Part shown: piece by piece, positions 1 through 12,197 of the stretch | Layout of the letters: every line of letters starts with the position of its first letter | Numbering within the stretch: the first letter of the stretch is position 1 | Source of the DNA: Chenopodium formosanum | Lineage: Eukaryota > Streptophyta > Magnoliopsida > Caryophyllales > Amaranthaceae | Direction: 5' to 3' | Length of the DNA: 64,000 nucleotides | Assembly: GCA_024500155.1 (NCBI GenBank) | Contig: CM044868.1 | Coordinates: 30,353,165 to 30,417,164, forward strand | Program-made: the position numbers and the translations under genes | The notes under the pieces: generated by a model | Database searches by the model: none | The model's input: only the letters and a program-made list of their open reading frames with translations | What the model was told of the DNA's origin: nothing

Positions 1-1913
1 AGGGAATAATTTCAAGCCTTAATCCCACTAGCTTGAACCCCACTGAGATCATACACTAAAGTACGGTGGCGTCCAAAAGGGAAGAAGATAGAGCAAAAGA
101 GTCGCCAAAAAGTTTTTGAGGAACTTGTAAACCGTTCATAGGATGAAGGTTACACCCCTTAACGATCCAAGAGATCGTCAACTCCATAAGGTCTAGAACC
201 AAATAAGGGTTCGGGGATGATGGTACAAATCCAACCTAAAAGAGATTGAACCTGCCCTAATAATAGGCATCTACTTTATTCAGATCGTATTCATGTGCGC
301 TTTTTAATTAACATACAATCATTAGGATTAACCCTAAACCTGTTTAATCTTTGTTGGTTGAATATTAATGCACAAACAAATCTATTATTGGCGATCACTT
401 GAATTATAATCACAATTAACCCTAAACAAGATTATTAATTATCTTATTAAGCGTGATGACAAGTACCAATTCCCTTTAACATGCATAAAGGTGTGATCAA
501 GCAATAACAATAAATAATGTACCAAGCAACATAATAATAATGAATATCATGATAATAAAATTATAATCATAATAATAATCATATAATAATCATAAATAAA
601 ATAATCATCATCAAAATAATAGTAATAATATTCATAATCATCATAAATTATAACAATTATAATAATTATTGTGTTCATGTTATTATTAAAGCATAAAAAA
701 TAGCAAGATCCTAGGCATGATACTAACAAGATTAATAACAAACCCTAGATATTAGGAATCATAATAACAATCTAAACATGATTTCTACATCATAATATCA
801 ATAAAAACCAATAAAGCACTTACTTTGATGCCTCGTACCTCTTTCTAATAACAAAATACACACGTTAGTAACTTCAAGGAAAATAATAATCAAACAATTA
901 AATTCAATAATTGAAAGAGAGATTAAGAAAGTTTAGACTAGATTTGGGACCAAACCCTCAGAAATTAAAACCTTTCACGTCTTGGGCGAAGGCAACTCCG
1001 AATATGGCTAGGTGTTTCTAGATCTTGCGAATGCGGAATTTTGTATGTGAAAACAAAGTTTAGAAAAGAGAAAGAAAGAGAGAGAATAATCAAGAAAATC
1101 TTGATGAGAATTGGTGAAAATTGGTGAATATTGATCAATGATGGATGTAGATGATGAATGAAAACGGAGTTTTTAATACGATATTTATAGAGAAAATTAG
1201 CCAAAAAGATAAAATAAACAAAACAGAGTCTGACGCACAGAAAACAGAGCTGGCGCCACCCTTGGCTAACTGGCGCCAGGCGCCAATGGCTAGCGCCAGG
1301 CGCCAGGCCTGGTTCTAGGCGCCAAGGCCTGGGGTTAGGCGCCAGACTTATTTCCAACGCGTTTTCGAAAATCCGATAAGTTTACGGTACTGGAGGATAA
1401 AATCATATAATTTCCTCGAAAATGCTATTTGATCTTAATTAAAACTCTGAAAAGTCAAAAGTAAATTTATCAATGCTAATTGAATTAGGAATGAAAAGAA
1501 CCTTCTAGAAGATTCTAGAAGACTAAAACCATTCCTAATTGCATTAGGAATGATAAATCATACTAGGCCCTCCCCAAGATCATTGGGTCGTATATAAAGC
1601 TCAAACCGGGCCCAATTTAGTAAATTGGCCATAATTTCCTCAATATTCATCGGGATTGGGCTTATAATATATCGTTGGAAAGCTCTTGTCAAGCCCCATC
1701 CAACTACACAACTATTGGACCCATATCATGGACCAACCAAACTGGATTGACTGTTTTCTTAAAATAAGTTTTCAAAAACAGAGAGAAGAGAAAAGAAATA
1801 AAACTATCCGCAACGCTAGACTTTCCACACTTTCACTTCATTCGATTATGATTTGACGTGAAAGGTACTCATCACTGGGTTTGGTTTTGGGGAGACACAA
1901 ATGAGTGTCTACA
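1..1913 (-). repeat. LTR of the Retand/Ogre-like family (third copy, cut by window edge)
   Basis: This stretch aligns along its length with the two LTRs at 38534-40387 and 55735-58238: the same start (GGGAATA-TTTCAAGC), the same middle, and the same end GTGTCTACA at 1913. Only the first few terminal bases are missing at the window edge. It is visibly diverged from the other two, so it belongs to a different insertion. It is either a solo LTR or an end of an element lying to the left. Orientation is given as - because pol and the primer site of the complete relative are on the - strand. A TATA-like CTATAAATAT lies on the - strand at 1181-1190. Confidence 0.85.
1181..1350 (-). promoter_or_regulatory. 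LTR promoter region: GCGCC cluster upstream of TATA box
   Basis: Read on the - strand, a dense run of GGCGCC/GCGCCA palindromes (1250-1350) is followed about 60 bp later by a TATA-like CTATAAATAT (1190-1181). The two LTRs of the complete element have the same arrangement and spacing. Promoter function is inferred from position; the motif cluster and TATA are seen directly. Confidence 0.5.
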
Positions 1914-2166
1914 GTTATATATTTAGATAAAATTCATAATATCATCAGATATTAATTTATATTTAATTAATTTAAACTTAAAAATCTCATTTGACAATTT
2001 TGCTTACATGGCATTTGAATTATTTTATTTTAAAAGAAATTAATAATCTCTTATTTTATAGGCTACAATTTAAATTTTATAATCCTACGTGGCACGTTAA
2101 GAAAATTAAATCTTTTATGGCTCTATAAAAACTCGGAAAAAAACTCCTCTTTATATATATATATAT

Positions 2167-2837
2167 ATACTAGTTTTGTGCCTCGTGCGATGCACGAATT
2201 TTTTTTATTGATTTTTAAGAATAATTTTTTAATCTATATGTCAAATTTTAAAATATATCTTTATTGATTCAAAATTAGTTAGGAATTGATGTACTTTTGT
2301 GATGATTTAAACTATGTAGTAAATATGTAATAACTAATAATAATATTGGTGAAAATGTTCAATTAAATACATAAAAAATATTGTTCTAAGCACATTAGGT
2401 TGACCCGATCTGTAATGACTCATGATCTGACCCGATTGACAAGTCTACATGCAGTAATAAAAATATAGAAGTATATTATTTAAGTCGATAAGATAATATT
2501 ATATATAAATGTGTGTTGTACGTTTTGAACTACTTCCTTCACTCCAAAACATATTATGATACAAATAATAAATTTAGATGATAATTATTGAGAGTTGTAA
2601 TCTAACATTTTGTTGAATAAAATTACAATTCAATTTGGACAAATGTTGGTATTTTATCAAAAATAACAATTTAAACTAACAATTTTATATTAAGATTATA
2701 TCCAAAATTGATTGAAAATAAAATTTAAATTAACTTTTCTATCCTACAAGATCTATCTAAATCTATCTAAGGTGGCGCAACACTTGACAAAAAGTTGGAA
2801 TGCCAAGTGTCGTTGTCTTGTGTCCGGGCTAAAAGTT
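2167..2837 (+). repeat. Dispersed repeat, copy 1 (starts ACTAGTTTTGTGCC)
   Basis: The element starts next to a short TA microsatellite with ACTAGTTTTGTGCCTCGTGC and runs to a TGTCCGGGCTAAAAGTTTA-like end. A shorter copy lies in reverse orientation at 12197-12624, also bordered by TA repeats. Shared internal words include GCCAAGTGTCG and ATCTATCTAAGGTGGCGC. The GTGCGATGCACG word near the start can form a small palindrome, a trait of some Helitron ends, but I see no clear Helitron 3' end, so the class is left open. The stretch 1914-2166 before it shows nothing recognisable. Confidence 0.5.
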
Positions 2838-2884
2838 TATTTTTATATATTAGTTATATATATGATTAGATTATATATTATAAA

Positions 2885-3875
2885 GGAAAAATTAGATATA
2901 ATAATCCCAATAACTTTGTCTAATTTATGTAGAATAATCCCAACTTTGGATTATTCTGGAATAATACGAACTTTGGGGATCTTCTTTTTCTTCAATCCCA
3001 AATACTGGTTACCGGTTGAATGTTTTTTTTTTGTTAAAATGACACGTGTCAAAAATTAATTGGTTAAAAAATATAAATAAAAAAAACCAAAATTAAAAAA
3101 GAAAAAACCACCCAGCTAAACCCCAACCACCCTAAAAATCCGGCAAACCGTCAGCCTATCCACCTCCCTCGTAGCCGGTCGTCTCCCCCCACCACCAGGT
3201 CGCCGCTCCGACCAAACCACCATCCCTTCCCCGAAACTCCCTTGCCACCACTAGCCCCACTCTCGAAAATCCCAAAAACCAGCAATCCATCATTGAAAAA
3301 TCCCTCAAAACAACCAGCCCCACTCGAAAACCCTTCTAAACCTCCAGCCCCACTCGAAAACCCCCAAATATGAAATATCCTTCCCCCACCATCGAAAACC
3401 CAAGCCGCTAGGGTTTTCGACGGTGAGAAATAGGTTGTTGGGGGTTTTCGACGGTGGGGGAATGTTTCAAAGGGAGTTTCAACTGGAAAATGAGGGAATT
3501 GTGGGTGGATGTAGGTTGCAACTCCGACACAGGGCGTTAGGGGGGAAAGTGGCGCACAGTTGGGGCAGGGGAAGGGAGGAGTTGGCGCGGCCGGCGGTGG
3601 CAGGTTGTGGTAGTGGTGGGGGTTACGATTGTCAGGTACAGAATGAAGAGTTTTTTGTTTTTAAATTTAATTTTTTTCTTTTTGTTTTTTTTGGACCAAT
3701 TGTAGCTTGACATGTGGCACATAACCTGTTACAACAGGTCATTGACTTTTGTTGACCGGTTTGGGATTGAAGAAAAAGAAGACCCCCCAAAGTTCGGATT
3801 ATTCCATTATTAACGAAAGTTGAGATTATTCTATATAAATTAGACAAAGTTGGAATTATTATTTCTAATTTATCC
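2885..3875. mobile_element. Mutator-like foldback MITE just upstream of the CDKD gene
   Basis: The ends are inverted repeats more than 100 bp long. The left side reads AATAATCCCAATAACTTTGTC and the right side carries its near-perfect complement (GACAAAGTTGGAATTATTA). The centre is GC-rich and non-coding, with CACC/GGTGG-rich arms. Nine-base flanks TATTATAAA (left) and TATTATATA (right) match 8 of 9, fitting a Mutator-type 9-bp target duplication. Short open frames inside look like by-products of the GC-rich arms. It ends about 420 bp before the kinase start codon. Confidence 0.7.
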
Positions 3876-4293
3876 TATTATATATTATATACTCTGTAGA
3901 TTTTTGTGGTGTTATAATCAAATTCGGTTATTTAACTAAAACCTCCCTCACCTTCACACCTTCTCCTTCACCTTTTAAATTGCCAAAAAGAAACCCCGTC
4001 ACAATTCAAACTACAGCAATTCACAACATAATTTTTACACTCATAACAACAAAAAAGATTTCCCTTTTCTTTTTCTTTTTCTTTTTCTCTGTATCTCCAC
4101 TTCACAGAGTTCAGACCCTTCCACCTGCTAATATGCATAACTTCTTCAATGTCTTCATCTCAATCCCATCAAATTAATTTGTATAACGCTTAATTTTCTT
4201 CATAATCACAAAAAAATTAGGGTTTTTTGTCAATTTCTGGAATTTCCCCCTTTCAGAAAAGGGGATTATTATTTTTTTTCTTTTTAATTTGCA
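3876..4293 (+). promoter_or_regulatory. Promoter and 5' leader of the CDKD gene
   Basis: This is the only stretch between the foldback element and the kinase ATG at 4294. An AT-rich TATATTATATACTC at about 3880-3894 could serve as a TATA box. It is followed by a pyrimidine-rich region (CACCTTCTCCTTCACC; CTTTTTC repeats) typical of plant 5' leaders. The transcription start cannot be placed exactly from sequence. The candidate TATA falls at the transposon target-site duplication, so the insertion may have reshaped the core promoter. Confidence 0.45.
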
Positions 4294-7200
4294 ATGTCGG
4301 ATTTTGATAGTTTGATTACAAAGAAAGTTGCTGATCGCTACTTTAAGCGTGAAGTTCTTGGTGAAGGTACCTATGGTGTTGTCTACAAGGCCATCGATAC
4401 CCAGGTTTAACTTTTTGATTCTTTTTCGTTCATTTTTTTTGTTCTTGTATGATAGATGGGTTTCTAAATTTGCAATTGTTTACTACATTTTCGTTCATAT
4501 CATATTATTATATGCTTAGTAGTATTACGCAGTTTAAGGGGTGGATTAATTTAATGTAGAATTGTTGTTGTTGATGCTACATATTCTTACTTGTGTGTGT
4601 TAGTTTCATAAACTAGCTTTTGAATGTTGATATGTTGTTTAATCATATTCTTACTTGTGTTTGTTCATAGTACTGTAGCTATGGTATTATTAATTTATTT
4701 TTGTTAATATGATTAGGGGAGTTATTGAATTTAGAGGAAGTGATATGATGTGGGGATGATATTGGAAGTTATGATGGAAATTACTATTTTTTTTTTTGTT
4801 TTAAAAGATAAAAGAAATAGTGAAGTTAACAACATTTGAGGATTAAGAGTTTAAAAGGTTACGGTGAGAAGTTGTAAAATTGACTTTGAAATTATTATAT
4901 TTTTTTTATGAAGAAAACTTTGAAATTATTATATAGATTAGTATTAGTTTTGTTTTCAATTAAGATGGAAATAGGAATATAAATGCAAATCCGTGGTTTA
5001 GATGAAACCTTGTTTATTGGTAAAGTTTTACTAATCTCTATGATAATATCTCCTTTGCCTTTTATGTATGCATCTTTTTTTGGTGATAGGCGAAAATTTT
5101 CTTTATATGTAAGTGCATCTTATATTGTTGGTAGGCGAAAATTTTGTCACGGTGGTTTTTGTGATGAGTTTGGTGGGAATATGAATTTTTCTCCTTATAA
5201 AAATATATAAACGATCTTACTTAACATGTTTTTCCTAGTAGTTTCTGTGTAATTTTGTTTTGCTTGCTCTGTCATGTACTTATGTTTATTGTGAATTATA
5301 TATAGCTCATCTTTGGTCAGAAAGAATAGTGGCCTTGCATAGAAAGGGTCAAAAGTAAGCTTGCTTATTTGGAGATATGTCGTGTGCCCAACACTTGAAG
5401 TAGTGATAGTCATAGATTTTTGGGAGTTTACTCTTGTAGCACCATATGCATTTTAGTATGATTCACATAGGATATGTCTGAGGAATTGGTGATCTTAAAT
5501 TCTTGGTTTTAAAATTTTTAATTGTATATGTGTGACCCTATGATGTTCTTGTTTTAGTGATAGCTTTGGTTTAAAAATTCATTCGCTGCTATATGCAGAC
5601 AAATCAAACTGTTGCAATCAAGAAAATTCGTCTTGGAAAGCAGAAGGAAGGTGTAAATTTTACTGCCCTGAGAGAAATTAAACTGTTAAAAGAGCTTAAA
5701 GATCCTAACATAATAGCGTTGATAGATGCCTTCCCCCATAAGGGAAACTTGCATCTTGTGTTTGAGTTCATGGAGAGTGATCTTGAAGCTGTCATTCGGG
5801 ATAGGAATATTGTACTCTCTCCTGCTGACACAAAATCTTATCTACAAATGACCTTGAAAGCACTAGCTTTTTGTCACAAGAAGTGGGTCCTTCACAGGTG
5901 CTTCTTACAACTCAAAATCACTGGAGTGCTGTTGGCTGAGAGTGATTTGATATATGTGCTGACTAACTCTGTGTCTTTAACAGGGATATGAAGCCAAACA
6001 ACCTGTTGTTAGCAGCTGATGGACAGCTCAAACTTGGGGATTTTGGTTTAGCACGTATATTTGGCAGTCCAGATCGCAGGTTTACCCATCAAGTGAGTAT
6101 TAAGTAGTTTTGGATTTCATTTATGTCCTCTGATTGCTTGTTGCTAATTTAACTTCTATATAGAGGTGTATCTCTTTAGACACTTTAGATTGACAAGTTT
6201 CCCTCTTGGGTTACTACTCTATTTTTATTCCTCTTTCTAGTGCATGCTGAGTATACCTAACTTGTTTCAAATAAATTTGAATTTACTCTATCAGTATGCA
6301 TTCTTAGACTTTTTAAATTTTTAATTAATTTTTTCTTAAACTAAATTTTGTTTGGGGAAATTCTCATTAGTAGCCCATGTAAAATTACACATTTCAATGG
6401 TAACAATTTTTTTTACAAATTCTCCCAAATAACATTGCTTTTGACAAGTTTCCCTAACATGACAATTTATTGGTAATTGGCTTAATTAAGCAAAAATTTA
6501 CTTAATAATTAACAAAAATAAAAAAACCAGCCACCCTGCCAACCTTCGCCACCTTGCTCCCCACTCTGGCCACCCTCGCCGGCGCCGTACTACCCCTAAA
6601 AGCGTGCGCCGGCAACATCGCACCACCACCCTCCCCTTCCCCTCTCCCTAAAACCCCTACCCCTCCCCTCGGAAAAATCTCCCTCCTCATCGGCCGCTGG
6701 CCAACATTATTCACCCTATCCCTTGTCATCTCCACTCCCTTTCCCCATTTAACCACCACTCGAAACCCTTAAACCCCTAAATAAAAAATCTAGGGTTTCG
6801 ATTTGGGTGGTAGGGTATTGGGGTGGAGATCAAAGGGGGAAAGGGAGTGGAGACGACAAAGGGTGGGGGGAATCGTGTTTGTCGGCGAGGAGAGGATTTT
6901 GGCGCCGACCGATGAGGAGGGAGAGTTTTCCTAGGGGAGGGGAAGGGGTTTTAGGGAGAGGGGAAGGTGGTTCAGGGGGTGGTTTAGGGGTGAGGTCTAG
7001 GTGGGGTGTCGCGGGCGCGCGTTTGCAGGGGTACTACGGCGCTGGCGGGGGGTGGCCGGGGTGGGGGCAGGGTGGCTGGGTTTTTTTATTTTTATATTTT
7101 TATTATATTTTTGTTGTTAATTATTAAAATAATTTTTGTTTATCTAAGCTAATTAGTTGTTAATTACAAATATATTGTCATGTTAGAGATACTTATCAAA

Positions 7201-10200
7201 AGTAATGCTATTTGGAAATTTGTAAAAAAAAATTGTTACCATTGAGAATGTACAATTTTACATGGCTACCAATGGGAGCCCCCCCCCCCTCTCCCTCCCT
7301 CTTTTTTATTGATTGAAACTTATTTGACATCTACAATAGGAATATGAATATAATGAAACAAAATAAAACTATCCTTTTGTAAAATAAAACCATATTGTTA
7401 TTTCATACTGTGTTCCATGATTGAGTTTCTGGATTCTGTGGCAACTGCTTTTAAATTTATTGAAATCGTGGTTTGGAATTAAGCTGCTGAATCTGAGATG
7501 ATGCAAACAATGCTAAGATCAGGCCCAGAGTTCTTTCTCTAATCTCTGTAGAATCTCTTCATGTTATTTTCTTTAGGTAACTTTTGAATGAACAATTTCT
7601 GTTCAGATGATGACAACTTGATTGTGTTGCTAGCATATCTTATAGATTGAAATTTTTGTTTTCTTTTGTTTCAACTTTCTGTTGGTTGATTGCTGTGACC
7701 TTGTGTTGCTTGCATATCTTAGAGATGTAGATTCCTGTTGTATTTTGTTTGAACTTTCTGTTGGTTTATTACTGTGTCCTTGAGCTGTCTACATCTTTGC
7801 ACCTTGGAAATCTTACCTTGTTTTTTCACTTTTATCTGTAGTTGGCTTACTTATTGATAACTTATTGAAATTTCTTAAAGTACATCTGAGTTATAATTTT
7901 AATTCTTGTTCTCTTTGATATTGGTAAGCGTTTAAATTTTAAACGATTTCATCATGCTTGTGGGGAGCATGATGAAATGCTTGTGTAAAGAATGCTATTT
8001 TATGTTATGTCTAGGATCTTGCTACTTGTTGCACAATATGTTGCCATAAAATTGGGGTTTTCAATTCATATTGCAGGTAATAGTATATGCTACAGGTCGT
8101 GCTATGGTCTTATTTGTTACTATTTGTTAATATCATCAGGCCCATTATGTTCATATATAAACAAGCCCTTAAACTGTTGTTATTGGAAGTGTTAGGGAAC
8201 TCCTTAAGTCAAATACACTTTTCATAAAAAGATTATCCGTTGGAAGGTGCTTGTAGAAGTATAGCTTTTAGTCACTTGATTGGAACTATGAAGTTAATAA
8301 GTTCTGATATTTCATTTCAGCATACACTGAGCCAGCTGTGGTTGGTTTTGTCTGGCACATGTTATGTTGACCTTATGATCATCACTATAATTGTCACCAT
8401 GACCAAGATCACGAGTTTCTAAGTGTTGAGCTAGGAATGAATATAAATATGCTTTTGAGCTATACCATATTATGCCAACAGTTTTCTCTGTGAAAGTACC
8501 AGCTGATCATGAGCACATCTCTAACTTTTTATTTTTTACAACACTAACTTTATTTCGTATCTATTGGTACAAAGTGTGTTAGTAGAAGATCAACTAGACA
8601 ACTACACAGAACATTTATAGGTATTCCCTCTTACGGAGGTCAGGGAGAGGCCATAAACAAGAAGTTTAGATTCTCTTAATGTACTTACACAATTAGGCCA
8701 TTGTGCTTGTGTGCACAGTAGTATTGGATAGATCTGGGTGACCTGAATGAGGATGTATCTCTGCTGAACTAGTTTGGGTCATTAGCGTTTTTAGTCATGT
8801 ACCAAAGAATAAACTGAGTAGAAGTATGTGCCTTTATTTATTTATTTATTTATTTTTTTGCGGAAATGCTTGTGGTGAAGCTGAAGGATCAAGGTGCTAA
8901 TTCTGACTAACAAATCTGCCTCTCATAGTCTTTTCTAGTATTTTGCCATATAATTGTTGTGAGGGTGACAAAATTTTGTTAAATAGCTTACGTTCTGCTC
9001 AATCTGTGTTAGGCTCTAATATATTTTTCATAGGTTTTTGCTAGATGGTATAGAGCACCTGAGCTGCTATTTGGCACTAAGCAATATGGTCCTGCAGTGG
9101 ATGTCTGGGGTGCTGCTTGTGTGTTTGCAGAACTACTATTGAGAAGACCTTTTTTACAGGTAAGCTTGTTGTACTTTACAAATTTTGTTTATTTATTTAG
9201 GATGTGTATTTATTTGACCTCTTGTGGGTTATGAAAATCATGAATATAGAAACCATTTGTTAGTTATATATCGAAAGTTAACCTCTATTTCTCTGTTTTG
9301 TCTGATTTTGAAAGTTGGGATCACACTAACCTTAAAATTTGGCAAGGTGATTGCCCGGAAGACCTATATATGTTGATTGTCATATTACTGATTATTTGCT
9401 AAGCTTGATGCAAGAAGTTGGGTTTAGAGGAGCATACAATCATTGATAGAAGTGAATAGATAGAGAGGGTATTTGTTATTGCAACATTTTGGGGGGGTGG
9501 GGGGGGGGGGGGGAGAGGGGGGTTGATTTGTGCATCCTAATGCTCATTTGTAGCCTTAAATTTCTGTAGTTTAATAAAAGTAAAAAATTTGATATCATGA
9601 AAGTATATACTAAGACTTTTCTAATAAGACCATGTATAACTATATTTTTCCTTGTGTATACATCACATTGGTCACAATATGTAATCACAGAGGAGTGTGA
9701 GTAATGTCAAATGTCTAGTTGGTGCAATATTAGGGGAGTGGATGAAGTAATTAATATGTAAACTAATTATTTACGTAATGGAATTATTTTTTCTAAAGCT
9801 CTAATGCGGCAAGTCAAAGTTCAAGTTCTGGTTAGTATTGGACTGTTGAAACATCTGAAATTTAATTCCATAGAAATAGAATCCCACACTGCTATAATTC
9901 ATGATATGAAGTATCAATTACTACCGAGAATCCCTTACAAAACACTCTTTATGTATTGGAATGGTCTTAATTTAATTATATGATTGATGATATTCGTACA
10001 AGATCTACAGATGGCCTTGTGTCAAGTGTTTATAGCATGTGTACAAGGCCATCCATATGCATCTACTATGAACCATATGGCCTTTGGAAATAAACTTGGA
10101 TATAGAATTCTGGCTTTCTTTTTCTGTGCGTTATTATAATTTATATTGCATGCTATGTTACATGGACTCGGGTACGTGTGTCGGACACGGATACGTATCC

Positions 10201-10501
10201 GAGTGTCCGTCAATTTTCAAAATTTTAGGACACGGGGACTCTGTCCTATATTTGGTCACGGGTGCGGGGACACGACACTTTCATATTTTGCAAAAAAAAT
10301 ATACATTACAAATTATTTAAATATTTCATTAATTTTCTTTGTCTAATACCTAGGAAATTAAAATATAATATTATTTTAAAATAATTTAAAATGGACTAAT
10401 TTAAATAATATAGTAGCATGACAGACAATATAGATTAAAAAATACTTGTAGTAAAAGTAAGTACTCCGTACGTAGTAATAAGTGTACTGTAGTATGTGTA
10501 G

Positions 10502-10538
<37 letters not shown>

Positions 10539-12136
10539 TACTGTAAAAGAATGTACTGGTATAAAAGAGAGAGGATGAGTGGTCAAAAGTCAAAGGACAA
10601 ATAAAGTAATTAAATTCAAAAGCTACGACACAGCTGTCCCACTTTTCCACCCTTATTAATTAACAACTGTCCCACTTTTCCATCTTTTCCTCACTTATAT
10701 CAGAGTAAATACCAAAATTTTCATTTTCTCTTGCTAATATCGATCAACTCATGTCGGAAACAATGGAGTCTGCAAAAAATTTATACCAACTCACGATTTC
10801 AAGTTGGCAACAATGGAGTTTCAGCCTCTCTCTGAAGTGTCCGAGTGCACACTGCCAAATCTGACACGAATTTCGTGCCCGTGTTCGCGTCGTGTCGTGT
10901 CACTTCGGGATTTTGGCCGAGTCCGGTGAACATAGATTGCATGTATATTTCACAAGCGTGTTGGGTCTCTTAGGTGAGTGTATTGGATGTTGTATTATAG
11001 GTTTTTGTTTTCTTTTGATTTGGTTGTATATCTCTTTATCTGCAATTACTATTATAAATCTGTGCTTAACATACATGATGTGTTTACTATTTCATGCCAA
11101 CCTTCTTGGGTCTATGGACACTTTGCTCCTTGGAGTTCTTTTGAAAGATCAAAGTTATTTCACGAAATTGAGTGATTTCACTTGGATGAAGTACGTTTTC
11201 AGTAAATTTTGTTTGGAATGGGAGGCTCTAAAAGGATCAGTGGGGTGTCGTAAAACAAAGGGAAAGGGTATGCCTTCAAGAAAGGGAAAGGAGGTGAAAG
11301 GAAATTAGAACCGTTACATTTGTCTTTTAAAAAAACCACCATAGCTCATCGTCTTTCTTTTTTCTGAACCCCATCTCAACCTCCACAACCAAACCCCACC
11401 TTCTTTCTCATTGGAGCACTGCCTCACTCTTGTACCACCATATCTTATTGGTGTACCTTCCCTTTATCTTTTAGTCTCTTTTGTTTTTCCCCCTCTTAGA
11501 TCTAGTTTTTTTCTAGGATGAGGGTGGGCATTTGATGGTGAGGGTAGGTTAGGTTTTCGGATGGGATTTTGATGGATTTTAATGGTCGAGGTGGGTTTTC
11601 TGGTGGGGTTGTGAGTGGGTTGTTAGATTGGGGTGTAGTTTAGAAGAGTTTGTAGAAATAAGGTTTGTTTTGTAGTGGATTGGTGACGCAGTGGTGGTGA
11701 GGGTGGTAGTGGTGGGTTGTTAGATTAAGGTGGTGGTTGGGTAAATTTCTCTAAGATTAAGTGGGTTTTGTAGTAAATAAGCAGTGGTGGTTAGGGTGGT
11801 AGTGGTGGGTCATTGGCAGTAATAAGTTGGTGATGGTGGAATACATGGAAGTGGTGGTTGTGGTGCGGTGGCGGCTATGAAAAGAAATTGGAAATATGTT
11901 GGGGGGGGTGGGGTTGGGGTTGGGGGAATCAATGTAGTAGACTTTGGGTTAATAGGGAGGACAAATGGAATGTCCTAAATGTCGATAAACATCAACAAAG
12001 GAAATTTGATTCTCTTATCTTACCTGAATATCCTGGAACCAAACGCCCCCCTTAAGTTTTTTTTTTATTTTTTATTTTTTAATTTTTTTATGAATTAGAG
12101 TAATTTCACAAGGCCGAAATGTATTAGGGTGGTCAG

Positions 12137-12197
<61 letters not shown>

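Noticed and set aside
547..741. 64-codon frame rich in Ile, Tyr and Asp
   Set aside because: It is the translation of an ATAATAATC-rich stretch inside an LTR; no gene.
6502..7127. GC-rich frames in kinase intron 3
   Set aside because: They lie on the two arms of a foldback element and mirror each other; no domain.
9070..9159. Ala in place of the conserved Gly of the DxWxxG kinase motif (DVWGAAC) in CDKD
   Set aside because: As I recall, plant CDKDs commonly have Ala-Cys here, so it is probably family-typical rather than a lesion.
10892..11308. 138-codon frame in kinase intron 4
   Set aside because: Starts inside the hAT element, has no recognisable domain and lies between two proven exons of another gene.
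12138..12196. Possible origin, satellite or centromere signal in the TA run
   Set aside because: Plain microsatellite; similar runs at 31757 and 61429 have no shared flank or phasing.
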